Shown: positions 44,519-53,468 of the stretch, one piece after another
Numbering within the stretch: the stretch's first letter is position 1
Layout of the letters: every line of letters begins with the position of its first letter
From: Ampullimonas aquatilis
Lineage (GTDB): Bacteria > Pseudomonadota > Gammaproteobacteria > Burkholderiales > Burkholderiaceae_D
DNA length: 64,000 nt
Assembly (NCBI RefSeq): GCF_049675895.1
Contig: NZ_CP183834.1
Coordinates: 248,001 to 312,000 of the forward strand
Direction of reading: 5' to 3'
Notes under the pieces: generated by a model
What the model was told of the DNA's origin: nothing
Databases searched by the model: none
The model's input: only the letters and a program-made list of their open reading frames with translations
Translations under genes and position numbers: made by a program

Positions 44519-46117
44519 ATGAGTAGTACCACGATTGATCACTCACATGGAGGACATGATGCTGGACATGATCATGGTCACCCGCACGGGCTAAAGCGCT
44601 GGTTATTTGCGACAAATCACAAAGATATTGGAACCTTGTATCTGTTTTTCAGCTTTCTTATGCTGCTGACTGGTGGAGTGCTCGCCTTGGGTATTAGAGC
44701 CGAGCTTTTCAAGCCTGGTTTGCAATTGATGCAACCGGAATTCTTTAATCAGCTGACGACCATGCATGGATTAATCATGGTGTTTGGTGCAATCATGCCA
44801 GCATTTGTTGGGTTTGCAAACTGGATGATTCCATTGCAAATTGGTGCTTCTGATATGGCTTTTGCGCGCATGAATAACTTTAGTTTTTGGCTGATGCCGC
44901 CTGCGGCACTATTGCTTGCAGGTTCTTTCTGGGTTCCGGGTGGTGCAACGGCCGCTGGTTGGACTCTGTATGCGCCTTTGTCTGTGCAGATGGGACCTGG
45001 TATGGATATGGCCATCTTTGCAGTGCATATTATGGGTGCCTCGTCCATTATGGGATCAATCAATATTGTGACAACCATATTAAATATGCGTGCTCCGGGT
45101 ATGACGTTGATGAAAATGCCAATGTTTTGTTGGACTTGGTTAATTACTGCTTACTTATTGATTGCCGTTATGCCTGTGTTGGCTGGTGCAATTACGATGG
45201 TACTGACAGATCGTCATTTTGGAACATCATTCTTTAATGCTGCTGGTGGCGGCGATCCTGTCATGTATCAGCACATCTTCTGGTTCTTCGGGCACCCTGA
45301 AGTCTATATTATGATTTTGCCAGCTTTTGGCATTGTTTCTCAAATTATTCCAACCTTTGCTCGTAAGCCTTTATTTGGTTATGCATCGATGGTTTATGCA
45401 ACGGCTTCAATTGCGATTTTGTCATTTATTGTTTGGGCGCATCATATGTTTACAACGGGTATGCCAGTAACAGGACAATTGTTTTTCATGTATGCGACCA
45501 TGCTGATTTCTGTGCCAACAGGTGTGAAAGTGTTTAACTGGATTGCTACCATGTGGCGCGGATCAATGACATTTGAAACGCCAATGCTATTTGCCGTTGG
45601 ATTTATTTTTGTGTTCACGATGGGTGGATTTACTGGCTTGATTCTCGCAGTAACACCAATCGATATCCAGCTTCAGGACACCTATTATGTCGTGGCTCAC
45701 TTCCATTATGTGCTGGTAGCGGGATCATTGTTTGCACTGTTTGCGGGTGCTTATTATTGGCTGCCAAAGTGGACTGGCCATATGTATCCAGAAGGTCGGG
45801 GTCAATTCCACTTTTGGGGTTCTTTGATCACGTTTAATATTACCTTTTTCCCGATGCATTTTCTGGGATTGGCAGGGATGCCCCGCCGATATGCGGATTA
45901 CCCAATGCAATTTGCCGACTTCAATATGATCGCATCCGTTGGTGCATTGGGCTTTGGTTTGATGCAGGTTTACTTCTTGTTGGCGGTTGTATTGCCCACC
46001 ATTAAAGGTGGCAAGCCTGCGCCTGCTAATCCTTGGGAGGCAACCGAAGGTCTTGAGTGGACAGTACCAAGTCCAGCACCATTCCATACGTTTGAGACAC
46101 CGCCTCAGTTTAAATAA
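44519..46117 (+). CDS. ctaD: Cytochrome c oxidase subunit I
   Basis: 532 residues. The N-terminus is His-rich (SHGGHDAGHDHGHPHG). Twelve membrane helices follow. The CuB/heme ligands are visible: TTMHGLIMVFGAIMP, HIFWFFGHPEVYIMILPAFG (CuB His and cross-linked Tyr), VWAHHMFTTGM (CuB His-His) and VVAHFHYVLV (heme a3/a His). K-pathway Lys-type and D-pathway residues lie in the normal places. AAGGAG precedes the ATG. Confidence 0.96.
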   Translation: MSSTTIDHSHGGHDAGHDHGHPHGLKRWLFATNHKDIGTLYLFFSFLMLLTGGVLALGIRAELFKPGLQLMQPEFFNQLTTMHGLIMVFGAIMPAFVGFANWMIPLQIGASDMAFARMNNFSFWLMPPAALLLAGSFWVPGGATAAGWTLYAPLSVQMGPGMDMAIFAVHIMGASSIMGSINIVTTILNMRAPGMTLMKMPMFCWTWLITAYLLIAVMPVLAGAITMVLTDRHFGTSFFNAAGGGDPVMYQHIFWFFGHPEVYIMILPAFGIVSQIIPTFARKPLFGYASMVYATASIAILSFIVWAHHMFTTGMPVTGQLFFMYATMLISVPTGVKVFNWIATMWRGSMTFETPMLFAVGFIFVFTMGGFTGLILAVTPIDIQLQDTYYVVAHFHYVLVAGSLFALFAGAYYWLPKWTGHMYPEGRGQFHFWGSLITFNITFFPMHFLGLAGMPRRYADYPMQFADFNMIASVGALGFGLMQVYFLLAVVLPTIKGGKPAPANPWEATEGLEWTVPSPAPFHTFETPPQFK

Positions 46118-46133
46118 TTTGGACAAAATCAAT

Positions 46134-46253
46134 ATGACCAAGGAAATAAATAGGGAGATAGGTGGTTCTAAAAATATTAGGACTGCTATGATTTTATTTT
46201 CCATTGCCTTTGCTTTTTTTATTGGTGTTATGGCAAAGCATATTTTTCTTTAA
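46134..46253 (+). CDS. Cytochrome oxidase small assembly protein (39 aa)
   Basis: A tiny single-span membrane protein: polar N-terminus (MTKEINREIGGSKN), one membrane helix (TAMILFSIAFAFFIGVMAKH), three residues at the end. It lies 16 bases after ctaD and its TAA overlaps the ATG of ctaG by one base. Small proteins of this size and place occur between ctaD and ctaG in Burkholderiales. Its exact function is not proven. Confidence 0.75.
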   Translation: MTKEINREIGGSKNIRTAMILFSIAFAFFIGVMAKHIFL

Positions 46254-46843
46254 TGGATGATAAGTATTTAAGTGTGAATGTACCTAATCCCAGCACAGAA
46301 TATTCAACCCGGATTCTGAATAAGCATTTGTTTGTTAAGTTGATGGTCATTGTTGTATTGATGTTGGGTTTCGGATATATGTTGGTGCCTTTGTATAAAA
46401 AAATTTGTGAAGTGACCGGAGTTAATGTTCTTGCCAGGCAAGAGGTTCAATCTGAGATGCCAGTGAATTCGCAAGTGGATTTATCCAGGCTGGTAAATGT
46501 GGAACTGGATGCGAATGTTAGAGGCCCCTGGATGTTTAAGTCAAAACTGAATCATGTGACTATTCATCCTGGTGAATTAATTACTGTCGAATATGAAGTA
46601 ACTAACTCTCAACCTAGAGCAATAACGGCGCAAGCTATTCCAAGTTATGCACCTGCGCAAGCAACTGCTTACTTCAAAAAGATGGAGTGCTTTTGTTTTA
46701 AACAGCAGCATCTGAATCCAAATGAGACTAGGTTAATGCCGGTTACGTTTTATGTGGATGCTAAGTTGCCAACAGAAATTAAGACGATAACCTTGTCCTA
46801 TACTTTTTTTGAAATCGGTGCTGAAGTTGCACAGACAAATTGA
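46253..46843 (+). CDS. ctaG: Cytochrome c oxidase assembly protein CtaG (Cox11)
   Basis: 196 residues. One membrane helix (about 28-48) anchors a periplasmic domain with the copper-binding MECFCFKQQHLNPNET (CFCF) and a conserved MPVTFYVD strand. Cox11 inserts copper into the CuB site of subunit I. It starts on the last base of the small-protein stop. Confidence 0.92.
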   Translation: MDDKYLSVNVPNPSTEYSTRILNKHLFVKLMVIVVLMLGFGYMLVPLYKKICEVTGVNVLARQEVQSEMPVNSQVDLSRLVNVELDANVRGPWMFKSKLNHVTIHPGELITVEYEVTNSQPRAITAQAIPSYAPAQATAYFKKMECFCFKQQHLNPNETRLMPVTFYVDAKLPTEIKTITLSYTFFEIGAEVAQTN

Positions 46844-46850
46844 TGCTGTT

Positions 46851-47039
46851 ATGAAGAAAGCATCTTTCATTGATTCATTAAAAGCAGTAGCTTGGTCATT
46901 TTTGGGAATTCGCAAAAAAAAGGATTATGAGAGTGATTCTCAAAATCTAAATCCGGTTCATGTTATTTTGGCTGGTGTATTGGCAGCGGCGATATTTGTT
47001 TTCATATTGATCATGGTAGTGCGATCAGTAGTAGCTTAA
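46851..47039 (+). CDS. DUF2970 family small membrane protein
   Basis: 62 residues from the ATG at 46851. SFIDSLKAVAWSFLGIRKKK and a C-terminal membrane helix (VHVILAGVLAAAIFVFILIM) are the DUF2970 pattern. It is regularly found between ctaG and ctaE and probably helps oxidase assembly or stability (inference). It starts seven bases after the ctaG stop. Confidence 0.8.
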   Translation: MKKASFIDSLKAVAWSFLGIRKKKDYESDSQNLNPVHVILAGVLAAAIFVFILIMVVRSVVA

Positions 47040-47067
47040 TTTTAAAACTTGATTTGGAGACGCATAA

Positions 47068-47928
47068 ATGAGTTCAATAACTAAGAATGCGCCGTATTAT
47101 TTTGTTCCAGGACCATCTCGTCATCCGATTACTGCGGGAACGGGATTGTTGTTTACTGGTGCGGGTGCGGCAGCATGGGTAAACCATATTAGCTGGGGTC
47201 CCTATGCCGTGGCATTCGGTTTAGCTTTCTTTATTTTTGTCCTTTATAACTGGTTTGGCGATGCCATTTCTGAGTCTGAAGGTGGCATGTATGGTGCAAA
47301 TGTAGATCTCTCATATCGTTGGAGTATGAGTTGGTTTATCTTTTCTGAAGTGATGTTCTTTGCAGGGTTTTTTGGGGCGTTATTTTATGCTCGATCAATT
47401 GCAATGCCTTGGTTGGGTGACTTGGATAATAAGCTTTTGTGGCCCAATTTTTCAGCTCAATGGCCTAATGCCGGTCCTGGTGGTTTGATCGAACCATTCG
47501 AGGCAATGACGCCATTCTGGATTCCTACTATCAATACAGGATTGTTGTTGACCTCAGGTGTGACGTTGACAATTGCACATCATGCCCTTAGAGAGGGCAA
47601 AAGAAGTACTACTGCTATTTGGCTTGCTGCAACAATCTTGTTAGGCGCAATTTTTATGTATTTTCAGGCAAATGAGTATATTGAAGCCTATCATCATTTG
47701 AATCTTAAGCTGACTTCGGGTATTTACGGCTCAACTTTTTTCATGTTGACTGGCTTTCATGGTTTCCATGTGACGATGGGTGCGATTATGCTGTTTATCG
47801 TCTTGTTGCGAGTTATAAAGGGTCACTTCACACCGGAAAAACACTTCGCTTTTGAAGGTGCTGCTTGGTATTGGCATTTTGTGGATGTTGTGTGGCTAGG
47901 ACTTTATGTCGTTGTGTACTGGCTTTAA
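47068..47928 (+). CDS. ctaE: Cytochrome c oxidase subunit III
   Basis: 286 residues with seven membrane helices. WFIFSEVMFFAGFFGALFYA, SGVTLTIAHHALREG and FFMLTGFHGFHVTMGAIML are the subunit III motifs, and the last helix ends FVDVVWLGLYVVVYWL. It has no catalytic centre but stabilises the complex. A strong hairpin follows immediately, so the first transcript of the locus ends here. Confidence 0.95.
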   Translation: MSSITKNAPYYFVPGPSRHPITAGTGLLFTGAGAAAWVNHISWGPYAVAFGLAFFIFVLYNWFGDAISESEGGMYGANVDLSYRWSMSWFIFSEVMFFAGFFGALFYARSIAMPWLGDLDNKLLWPNFSAQWPNAGPGGLIEPFEAMTPFWIPTINTGLLLTSGVTLTIAHHALREGKRSTTAIWLAATILLGAIFMYFQANEYIEAYHHLNLKLTSGIYGSTFFMLTGFHGFHVTMGAIMLFIVLLRVIKGHFTPEKHFAFEGAAWYWHFVDVVWLGLYVVVYWL

Positions 47929-47959
47929 TAAAAAACGCCGCTTAGCGGCGTTTTTTATT
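47927..47959. terminator. Bidirectional terminator after ctaE
   Basis: AATAAAAAACGCCGC and GCGGCGTTTTTTATT form a perfect 15-base stem with a TTA loop. It overlaps the ctaE stop codon on one side and the stop of the twin transmembrane gene on the other, so it serves both. Confidence 0.9.
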
Positions 47960-48158
47960 AACGAATGCCAGTGTATTGAATCCACCCCATCCAGTAGCAG
48001 AACAAAATAATTAGAAAGAGTAGGATCGAAAGCCCAACTCTAAAAGCTAATGCTTTGACAATGCGATTTGTCCCCCCCTTATCTTTCATTAGAAAGAATA
48101 AAGCTGAGCCTAAGCTCAGCAAGATACCTGTAAATGCTAATGCTATAAATATTCGCAT
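47958..48158 (-). CDS. Twin transmembrane protein (DUF2909-like)
   Basis: 66 residues with two hydrophobic helices (IFIALAFTGILLSLGSALFF and LSILLFLIILFCYWMGW) separated by a basic loop DKGGTNRIVKALAFR. This is the layout of the small twin-transmembrane proteins regularly inserted, on the opposite strand, between ctaE and SURF1 in Burkholderiales. Role unproven; probably oxidase-related. It diverges from SURF1 with a 42-base spacer. Confidence 0.75.
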   Translation of the reverse strand: MRIFIALAFTGILLSLGSALFFLMKDKGGTNRIVKALAFRVGLSILLFLIILFCYWMGWIQYTGIR

Positions 48159-48200
48159 CTACTAATCTCCTGATTATTGTTGGTGACTGAGTTGTAAAAA

Positions 48201-48953
48201 ATGAGATTGTCCTCGCGTTTAGCATTATTGCCAACGGTCGCAGCACTGATTTTTGTTATTCTTACTGCTTTACTTGGTAAGTGGCAGTTAAATAGGGCTG
48301 AACAAAAGAAACTAGCTAAAATCAATTGGGAACAAGGAGTGCACTCAAAAGAGATCAGCATACAAGATCTGTTGCAAAATGGTGACTGTGAATATGATGG
48401 TCAAATGATTCGACTTTTAGGTGAGTTTGATCATGCACACACAGTGTATTTAGATAATCGGCCTTACCAGCATCAGGCGGGATTTTATGTTGTTACCCCC
48501 TTTATTGTATCGTCGGATAAAAATGTGGCGTTGCTGATTAATAGAGGCTGGATTCCTAGAAATTCAATCAATCGAGAAAGTCTTCCACCATTTGCCAAAC
48601 CTGTTGGTCCCCAAGAGTTATCAGTACGTTGTTTACATAAATTATCCAAAGTACTGGAACTAGGCATCTCTAATTCAGACACATCCGCTTCAATTACTAT
48701 TGTCCAGAATATTGATTTTGAACGGGAAGAGAGTCGTTTAAAGATAAAATTGTTGAAGCTGTTTGGTCTTGAACAAGATGATGACAAGCGCTTGAATGAG
48801 GGGTTGGTTCAAGATTTTCCGGTACCTGATTTTGGGATCGAGAAACATTATGGCTATGCTTTTCAATGGTTCACCTTGATGTTAACCATCATTATTATTT
48901 ATTGTTATCAGGTATTTTTTAAGAAAAGAAATTTGAGTAGAGAACATGAGTAA
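48201..48953 (+). CDS. SURF1 family cytochrome oxidase assembly protein
   Basis: 250 residues. One membrane helix near each end (about 10-28 and 226-244) encloses a periplasmic domain. Motifs are GKWQLNRAEQK, YLDNRPYQHQAGFYVVTPF, VALLINRGWIPRN and HYGYAFQWFTLM. SURF1 proteins help put heme a into subunit I. Overlaps the next gene by eight bases. Confidence 0.88.
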   Translation: MRLSSRLALLPTVAALIFVILTALLGKWQLNRAEQKKLAKINWEQGVHSKEISIQDLLQNGDCEYDGQMIRLLGEFDHAHTVYLDNRPYQHQAGFYVVTPFIVSSDKNVALLINRGWIPRNSINRESLPPFAKPVGPQELSVRCLHKLSKVLELGISNSDTSASITIVQNIDFEREESRLKIKLLKLFGLEQDDDKRLNEGLVQDFPVPDFGIEKHYGYAFQWFTLMLTIIIIYCYQVFFKKRNLSREHE

Positions 48954-49572
48954 GCAGGTACAGGGTGTGGATGCCCAATATATCACTTCCAAAAGAAACT
49001 CAGGCCGGCGTAAGTTAATGATTGTGCTAGTTATATGTGCATTACCAATGATTGCTTCATATATTAGCTATTATTTTATTAAACCGACAGGACGTTTAAA
49101 TTATGGCAAATTATTAGAACCCCAAAAAACAATTCCTTCGTTGATATTGACTGAAACCAATCTTGTTAATTTTCCGATTGATTCACTAAAAGGTAAATGG
49201 TTGATGATCACGGTTGGTGGTGCAAAATGTGATCAGGCTTGCGAAGAACAACTCTTCTATTTGCGCCAGATACGGTTGGCACAAGGCAAGGATAGTGACA
49301 GGATTACACGATTACGTCTCGTTACTGATAACGAGAATGTAGATTCACAACTATCAGAAAAATATGCGGGAACTTTATTTTTAAGAGCAGATGAGAAGCA
49401 AATAGTTGCATGGTTATCTGAGGGAGAGATGGAGTCGATCAATGAGTTATCTACACATATATTTCTAGTAGATCCATTGGGTAATTTGATGATGCGCTTT
49501 CCTGCTCAACCCGATCCTAGCAAGGTTAAGAAAGACATCATAAGGTTATTAAAAGCCTCTTCAATTGGTTAA
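48946..49572 (+). CDS. Membrane-anchored Sco/thioredoxin-like oxidase assembly protein
   Basis: 208 residues. A helix at about 24-43 anchors a thioredoxin-like domain. GKWLMITVGGAKCDQACEEQ (about 84-103) puts two cysteines in a C-x3-C arrangement as in Sco proteins, but the rest is divergent and I cannot see the Sco metal His. It sits between SURF1 and ctaA, a place where Burkholderiales carry such a gene. Role in copper or heme delivery is likely but inferred. Confidence 0.65.
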   Translation: MSKQVQGVDAQYITSKRNSGRRKLMIVLVICALPMIASYISYYFIKPTGRLNYGKLLEPQKTIPSLILTETNLVNFPIDSLKGKWLMITVGGAKCDQACEEQLFYLRQIRLAQGKDSDRITRLRLVTDNENVDSQLSEKYAGTLFLRADEKQIVAWLSEGEMESINELSTHIFLVDPLGNLMMRFPAQPDPSKVKKDIIRLLKASSIG

Positions 49573-49576
49573 AGCC

Positions 49577-50668
49577 ATGTGGTTTGAATTAGTATTCATT
49601 TCGGCGTTATTGGTGTTGGGGCCATTAGCTATTGTTTGGTTTTCAAAAGAAGTATCAAAATACGGTAAGCTGATTGGAGTGACGTTATTCCTAACATTTG
49701 ATCTCATTGTATTTGGGGCTTTCACTCGGCTGACCGACTCAGGTTTAGGCTGTCCAGATTGGCCTGGCTGTTATGGTCATGGTAATACTTTGAGTGCCAG
49801 TCGGCATATCGCAGAGGCCGCGGCATTGATGCCTACTGGGCCAGTCACTATGCTCAAAGCTAATATTGAGATGATCCATCGATATTTGGCAATGATGGTT
49901 GGTTTATTAATACTGATTTTGGTATGTTGGTCTGTTATCCAATCACGGAAGAACAAGACTGCAATCGATATGTTCCCTTTGATGGTGCTGTTCTTAGTCT
50001 GTTTACAAGGTGCATTTGGGGCATTTACGGTGCTTTGGAAATTGCAGCCGATCATTGTTACTACCCATCTTTTATTGGGCTTAAGTCTTCTTGCTGTTCT
50101 GACTTGGTTTTATCAGAGAGAGAACGTGAGGGTTGAAGGTTTACCAGTCGATACCAATAAACAATCTGGACTACAGACAATAGTCTATATGGCGCTTGGT
50201 TTGTTGGTATTGCAAATCGCGTTGGGTGGTTGGGTCAGTACCAATTATGCTGTCTTGGCTTGCAGCGAGTTTCCTTTCTGTCAGGGGGCGTTCTTACCTA
50301 GAATGGATTTCCAGGATGGTTTTAGTTTATGGCGAGAGTTGGGAAAAAACGCCAATGGTGAATTTCTTCGGCTGGAAGCGTTAGTGGCAATCCACTGGAC
50401 ACATCGTTGTATGGCATTTATGGTTATTCCGTATTTAATTTTTACTGCCATACAGTGTGCAAAAGTATGTCAATTACGGAAATGGGCTAATTTGCTATTC
50501 GGCATATTACTACTACAGTTAATTACTGGAATCGCTAATATATATTTTGGCTGGCCTTTGTTATCTGCTTTATTGCATAGTGCAGGTGCTGCGGGTCTCG
50601 TTGTATGCTTAGTTTCGATTTTGTCGGCATTACATATTTCATCAAATCAAAAATACAAGTCCCATTAG
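49577..50668 (+). CDS. ctaA: Heme A synthase CtaA (COX15 type)
   Basis: 363 residues from the ATG at 49577; a TTG at 49565 is in frame but would overlap the previous gene. Eight membrane helices. The heme-binding His pairs lie in EMIHRYLAMMVGLLI, VTTHLLLGLSLL, IHWTHRCMAFMVI and LLHSAGAAGLVV. GAFTRLTDSGLGCPDWPGCYG is the family signature with the functional Cys pair. It oxidises the heme O methyl group to formyl. Confidence 0.93.
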   Translation: MWFELVFISALLVLGPLAIVWFSKEVSKYGKLIGVTLFLTFDLIVFGAFTRLTDSGLGCPDWPGCYGHGNTLSASRHIAEAAALMPTGPVTMLKANIEMIHRYLAMMVGLLILILVCWSVIQSRKNKTAIDMFPLMVLFLVCLQGAFGAFTVLWKLQPIIVTTHLLLGLSLLAVLTWFYQRENVRVEGLPVDTNKQSGLQTIVYMALGLLVLQIALGGWVSTNYAVLACSEFPFCQGAFLPRMDFQDGFSLWRELGKNANGEFLRLEALVAIHWTHRCMAFMVIPYLIFTAIQCAKVCQLRKWANLLFGILLLQLITGIANIYFGWPLLSALLHSAGAAGLVVCLVSILSALHISSNQKYKSH

Positions 50669-50693
50669 GATATTTAAAACAGGTGATACAACT

Positions 50694-51581
50694 ATGGAAC
50701 AAGTTATCTCTCATTCAATATCCAATAAGCTGGCTCAGTATTACGCACTGACAAAGCCCAGAGTGTCCCAGTTGGCCGTCTTTTGTGCGGTTATTGGCAT
50801 GTTTTTGTCCACACCAGAATTGCCCTCCTGGAAGGTATTGGTAGCAGCTTCACTTGGAATTTGGCTTTTGGCAGGAGCAGCATTTGCGTTCAACTGTTTA
50901 TTGGAGCGTAAGATTGATGCCAAAATGTCACGGACACGCTGGCGTCCAGCCGCTACGGGAGATCTATCGCCGCTTCAGACGATACTCTTTTCTGGTGCAA
51001 TTGGCGGCTTAGGTATGTGGATTCTTTATGCCTTTGTTAACTCATTGACGATGTGGTTGACGTTGGCAACCTTTGTTGGCTATGCGGTGATTTATACGTT
51101 ACTGCTTAAGCCAGCCACACCACAAAATATTGTTATTGGCGGAGCTTCAGGAGCAATGCCGCCGGTTTTGGGCTGGGCCGCAGTGACTGGCCAGGTGACA
51201 CCAGAGGCCTTGGTTTTATTTTTGATCATTTTTGTTTGGACCCCCCCCCATTTTTGGGCGCTAGCCATGTATAAATCTAAAGACTATGAGCAATCGGGCT
51301 TGCCAATGCTGCCAATAACCCATGGCTTAGATTTCACAGGTTTGCATATCTGGTTGTACAGCATCGTTTTGTTTGTAACTGGTCTTTTGCCGTATGTTGT
51401 ACAAATGAGTGGTGTGCTTTATTTAGTCAGCGCTATCATCTTGGGTGCAATGTTTTTGTATCATGCTTGGAATGTTTATCGCCACTATACTGATGCCTTG
51501 GCTAAGAAATTATTTCGTTTTTCCATTATCTATTTGTCAATTTTATTTTTGGCATTGCTTGTAGATCATTATGTGAAGTAG
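50694..51581 (+). CDS. ctaB: Heme O synthase (protoheme IX farnesyltransferase)
   Basis: 295 residues, nine membrane helices of the UbiA superfamily. Family motifs: YYALTKPRVSQLAVFCAVIG, NCLLERKIDAKMSRTRWRP (first Asp-rich), GGASGAMPPVLGWAAVTG, and FVWTPPHFWALAMYKSKDYE (second Asp-type). It adds farnesyl to heme B before ctaA acts. It is seven bases before the sco gene. Confidence 0.94.
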   Translation: MEQVISHSISNKLAQYYALTKPRVSQLAVFCAVIGMFLSTPELPSWKVLVAASLGIWLLAGAAFAFNCLLERKIDAKMSRTRWRPAATGDLSPLQTILFSGAIGGLGMWILYAFVNSLTMWLTLATFVGYAVIYTLLLKPATPQNIVIGGASGAMPPVLGWAAVTGQVTPEALVLFLIIFVWTPPHFWALAMYKSKDYEQSGLPMLPITHGLDFTGLHIWLYSIVLFVTGLLPYVVQMSGVLYLVSAIILGAMFLYHAWNVYRHYTDALAKKLFRFSIIYLSILFLALLVDHYVK

Positions 51582-51587
51582 ATATGT

Positions 51588-52181
51588 ATGTGTATTCGTA
51601 AAATATGCTCGGTCTTAGTTACGCTTGTTTTTCTTTCTATTATCTTCACTGGGTGTACACCACCAGTAGCGAAATTTCGTAATGTCGATATTACTGGTGC
51701 AGATTACGCGCAAGGTTTTTCCTTAACGGATATGTTTGGTCAGCCAGCCACTTTACAGAATTATTCTGGTAAGGTTGTCGTGATGTTTTTTGGCTATACG
51801 CAATGTCCGGATATTTGCCCGACTACAATGACTGAGCTTTCAGAGGCAATGAAGGTTCTTGGTCCATCAGCGTCGGATGTGCAGGTACTATTTGTGACAT
51901 TAGACCCTGATAGGGATACCCCAGAGTTATTGAAACAGTATGTACCTAGTTTTGATAAGCGCTTTATAGGCCTATATGGATCAAAAGAGGTGATTGAGGC
52001 GACAACGCGAGAATTTAAAGTTTATTTTGGCAAGGTACCTGGTAAAACACCTCAGTCATACACGATTGATCATACTGCCGGTACGTATGTTTTTGATAAA
52101 GGTGGCAAGATCCGGCTATTTGTCCGTAATGGGCAAGACACATCTTCGTTTGTTGAAGATCTCAAAATACTACTGCATTAA
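51588..52181 (+). CDS. SCO family copper chaperone protein
   Basis: 197 residues. A lipoprotein-like signal (LSIIFTGCTPP, Cys about 22) is followed by the Sco thioredoxin fold with GYTQCPDICPTTMTELSEAM (CxxxC) and the metal His in SYTIDHTAGTYVFD. It delivers copper to the CuA site of subunit II. It closes the oxidase locus; its stop overlaps the 3' end of the next gene on the opposite strand by four bases. Confidence 0.9.
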   Translation: MCIRKICSVLVTLVFLSIIFTGCTPPVAKFRNVDITGADYAQGFSLTDMFGQPATLQNYSGKVVVMFFGYTQCPDICPTTMTELSEAMKVLGPSASDVQVLFVTLDPDRDTPELLKQYVPSFDKRFIGLYGSKEVIEATTREFKVYFGKVPGKTPQSYTIDHTAGTYVFDKGGKIRLFVRNGQDTSSFVEDLKILLH

Positions 52182-52837
52182 GTTGTTTTAATCAGTGCAG
52201 TTAATTGTTTCGCATTAGCTCTTTGATTTCTTTTCCATAGATTTCTTGAGTCTTCTGGTGACACGATAGAAATATGGATACCAATCGATGTCTTGGTGTG
52301 CTCTCCGGTTTGTGTATTGTGGGTGTTTTCTAAAGGCCACATAAAACTATAGCGTTCTGTTGGCATTCTGGTAGTGTAGTTAAGATTCTCAGTAACCTCA
52401 TAATCGATTTTCAAATCAATCAAGTAAAAACCCAGCTCTTTACTTTGATGAGAGTCGCAGATGATACTTATATCGTTGTGTTCAGTTGCTGTTCCCGTAA
52501 GTACCGGACCAACAAGGTAAGGATTGAACTGGTTTAACTTATCAAGCCAATTCAAGGCGATGATCCGTAAATTTTCGATTAATGCTGGATGTGTATCTCC
52601 ATAAAATGTATCGAGATATGTTGTCACTTCAAGTTCTATCTCTTCATTACTAGGCAAGAGGTTAAAGGATTGCCTAGTGTCTAATTTGAGCAGTTTCAGT
52701 GCTTTGTTTTTTGCTCGCTCATAATCAAATCCCTCTTCAACGATTAGTCTGGCAGCAGTTAGTGCAATGCTATTTCTCAGGTCGTCTTGATAATGGGTGT
52801 CCATAAAATTAATGTTCTTAGTCAAATACTTAACCAT
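52178..52837 (-). CDS. Hypothetical protein, possibly nucleotidyltransferase-like
   Basis: 219 residues. The first part is helical (RNSIALTAARLIVEEGFDYE, then a charged segment); the middle has YLVGPVLTGTATEHNDISII, which resembles the G-S-x-x-G-x-x-x-x-D-D/I loop of small nucleotidyltransferases but lacks the usual GS pair. A related protein near oxidase genes in other Burkholderiales is known only as hypothetical. It stands alone between the oxidase and chemotaxis loci. ATG at 52837 or 52804. Confidence 0.5.
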   Translation of the reverse strand: MVKYLTKNINFMDTHYQDDLRNSIALTAARLIVEEGFDYERAKNKALKLLKLDTRQSFNLLPSNEEIELEVTTYLDTFYGDTHPALIENLRIIALNWLDKLNQFNPYLVGPVLTGTATEHNDISIICDSHQSKELGFYLIDLKIDYEVTENLNYTTRMPTERYSFMWPLENTHNTQTGEHTKTSIGIHISIVSPEDSRNLWKRNQRANAKQLTALIKTT

Positions 52838-53036
52838 AGTCTACTCAACTCACAAGTAAGTTCAAGTGTCAGCACATATGAAATTTGTAACAGCCGTTTT
52901 ATAACATTCTTGTATTTAGCATGTTTTGGCAGGCAATATTTGTAACAAGACCAGAACTAAGGGTTATTTCCCCTTCTTTTTCCTTCATAGAAAATCGTTA
53001 CCACTCCTGATAATCCATCACAGATAGATGCAAGTC

Positions 53037-53051
53037 TGGGTTTGAAACCCA
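53037..53051. promoter_or_regulatory. Short palindrome upstream of cheY
   Basis: TGGGTTTGAAACCCA is a 15-base palindrome with a single central base, 30 bases before the cheY ATG. It could be an operator or a small RNA hairpin near the ribosome site. No clear sigma-28 promoter was found in the 243-base spacer. Confidence 0.35.
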
Positions 53052-53080
53052 TAAGTGATTTATTAATTCAGGAGTTATAA

Positions 53081-53446
53081 ATGTCTAAAACAGTATTGGC
53101 TGTGGACGATTCAGCGTCTATACGACAAATGGTGGCCTTTACCCTTAAGGCTGCAGGATACGAAGTCATTCAGGCGGGTGATGGTCAAGAGGCCCTAGAT
53201 AAGGCTAAGACATGTACTGCCAGCCTGGTTTTGACTGACCAGAACATGCCACGAATGGATGGGCTCACGCTAGTTAGAAACTTGCGTTCTCTGCCTCAGT
53301 ATAAATCTGTTCCCATCTTGATACTCACAACCGAGTCATCAGACAGTATGAAGGCCCAGGGCAAAGCAGCAGGTGCTACTGGCTGGATCGTTAAGCCATT
53401 CGATCCTCCTAAACTTCTTGAGGTAGTTGGTAAGGTATTGAAATAA
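53081..53446 (+). CDS. cheY: Chemotaxis response regulator CheY
   Basis: 121 residues, a single receiver domain. The acidic pocket is in VLAVDDSAS, the phosphorylated Asp in ASLVLTDQNMPRMDG (about residue 52), then LILTTESSD and the Lys in GWIVKPFDPPKL. It has no output domain, so it is the type acting at the flagellar switch or as a phosphate sink. Starts the che operon, with CAGGAG before the ATG. Confidence 0.93.
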   Translation: MSKTVLAVDDSASIRQMVAFTLKAAGYEVIQAGDGQEALDKAKTCTASLVLTDQNMPRMDGLTLVRNLRSLPQYKSVPILILTTESSDSMKAQGKAAGATGWIVKPFDPPKLLEVVGKVLK

Positions 53447-53468
53447 ATTCCTCAAGGAGAAGAACAAA

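Noticed and set aside
52838..53080. Sigma-28 (FliA) promoter for the che operon
   Set aside because: No TAAA-N15-GCCGATAA-like pair could be found in the spacer; only the palindrome at 53037 stands out.
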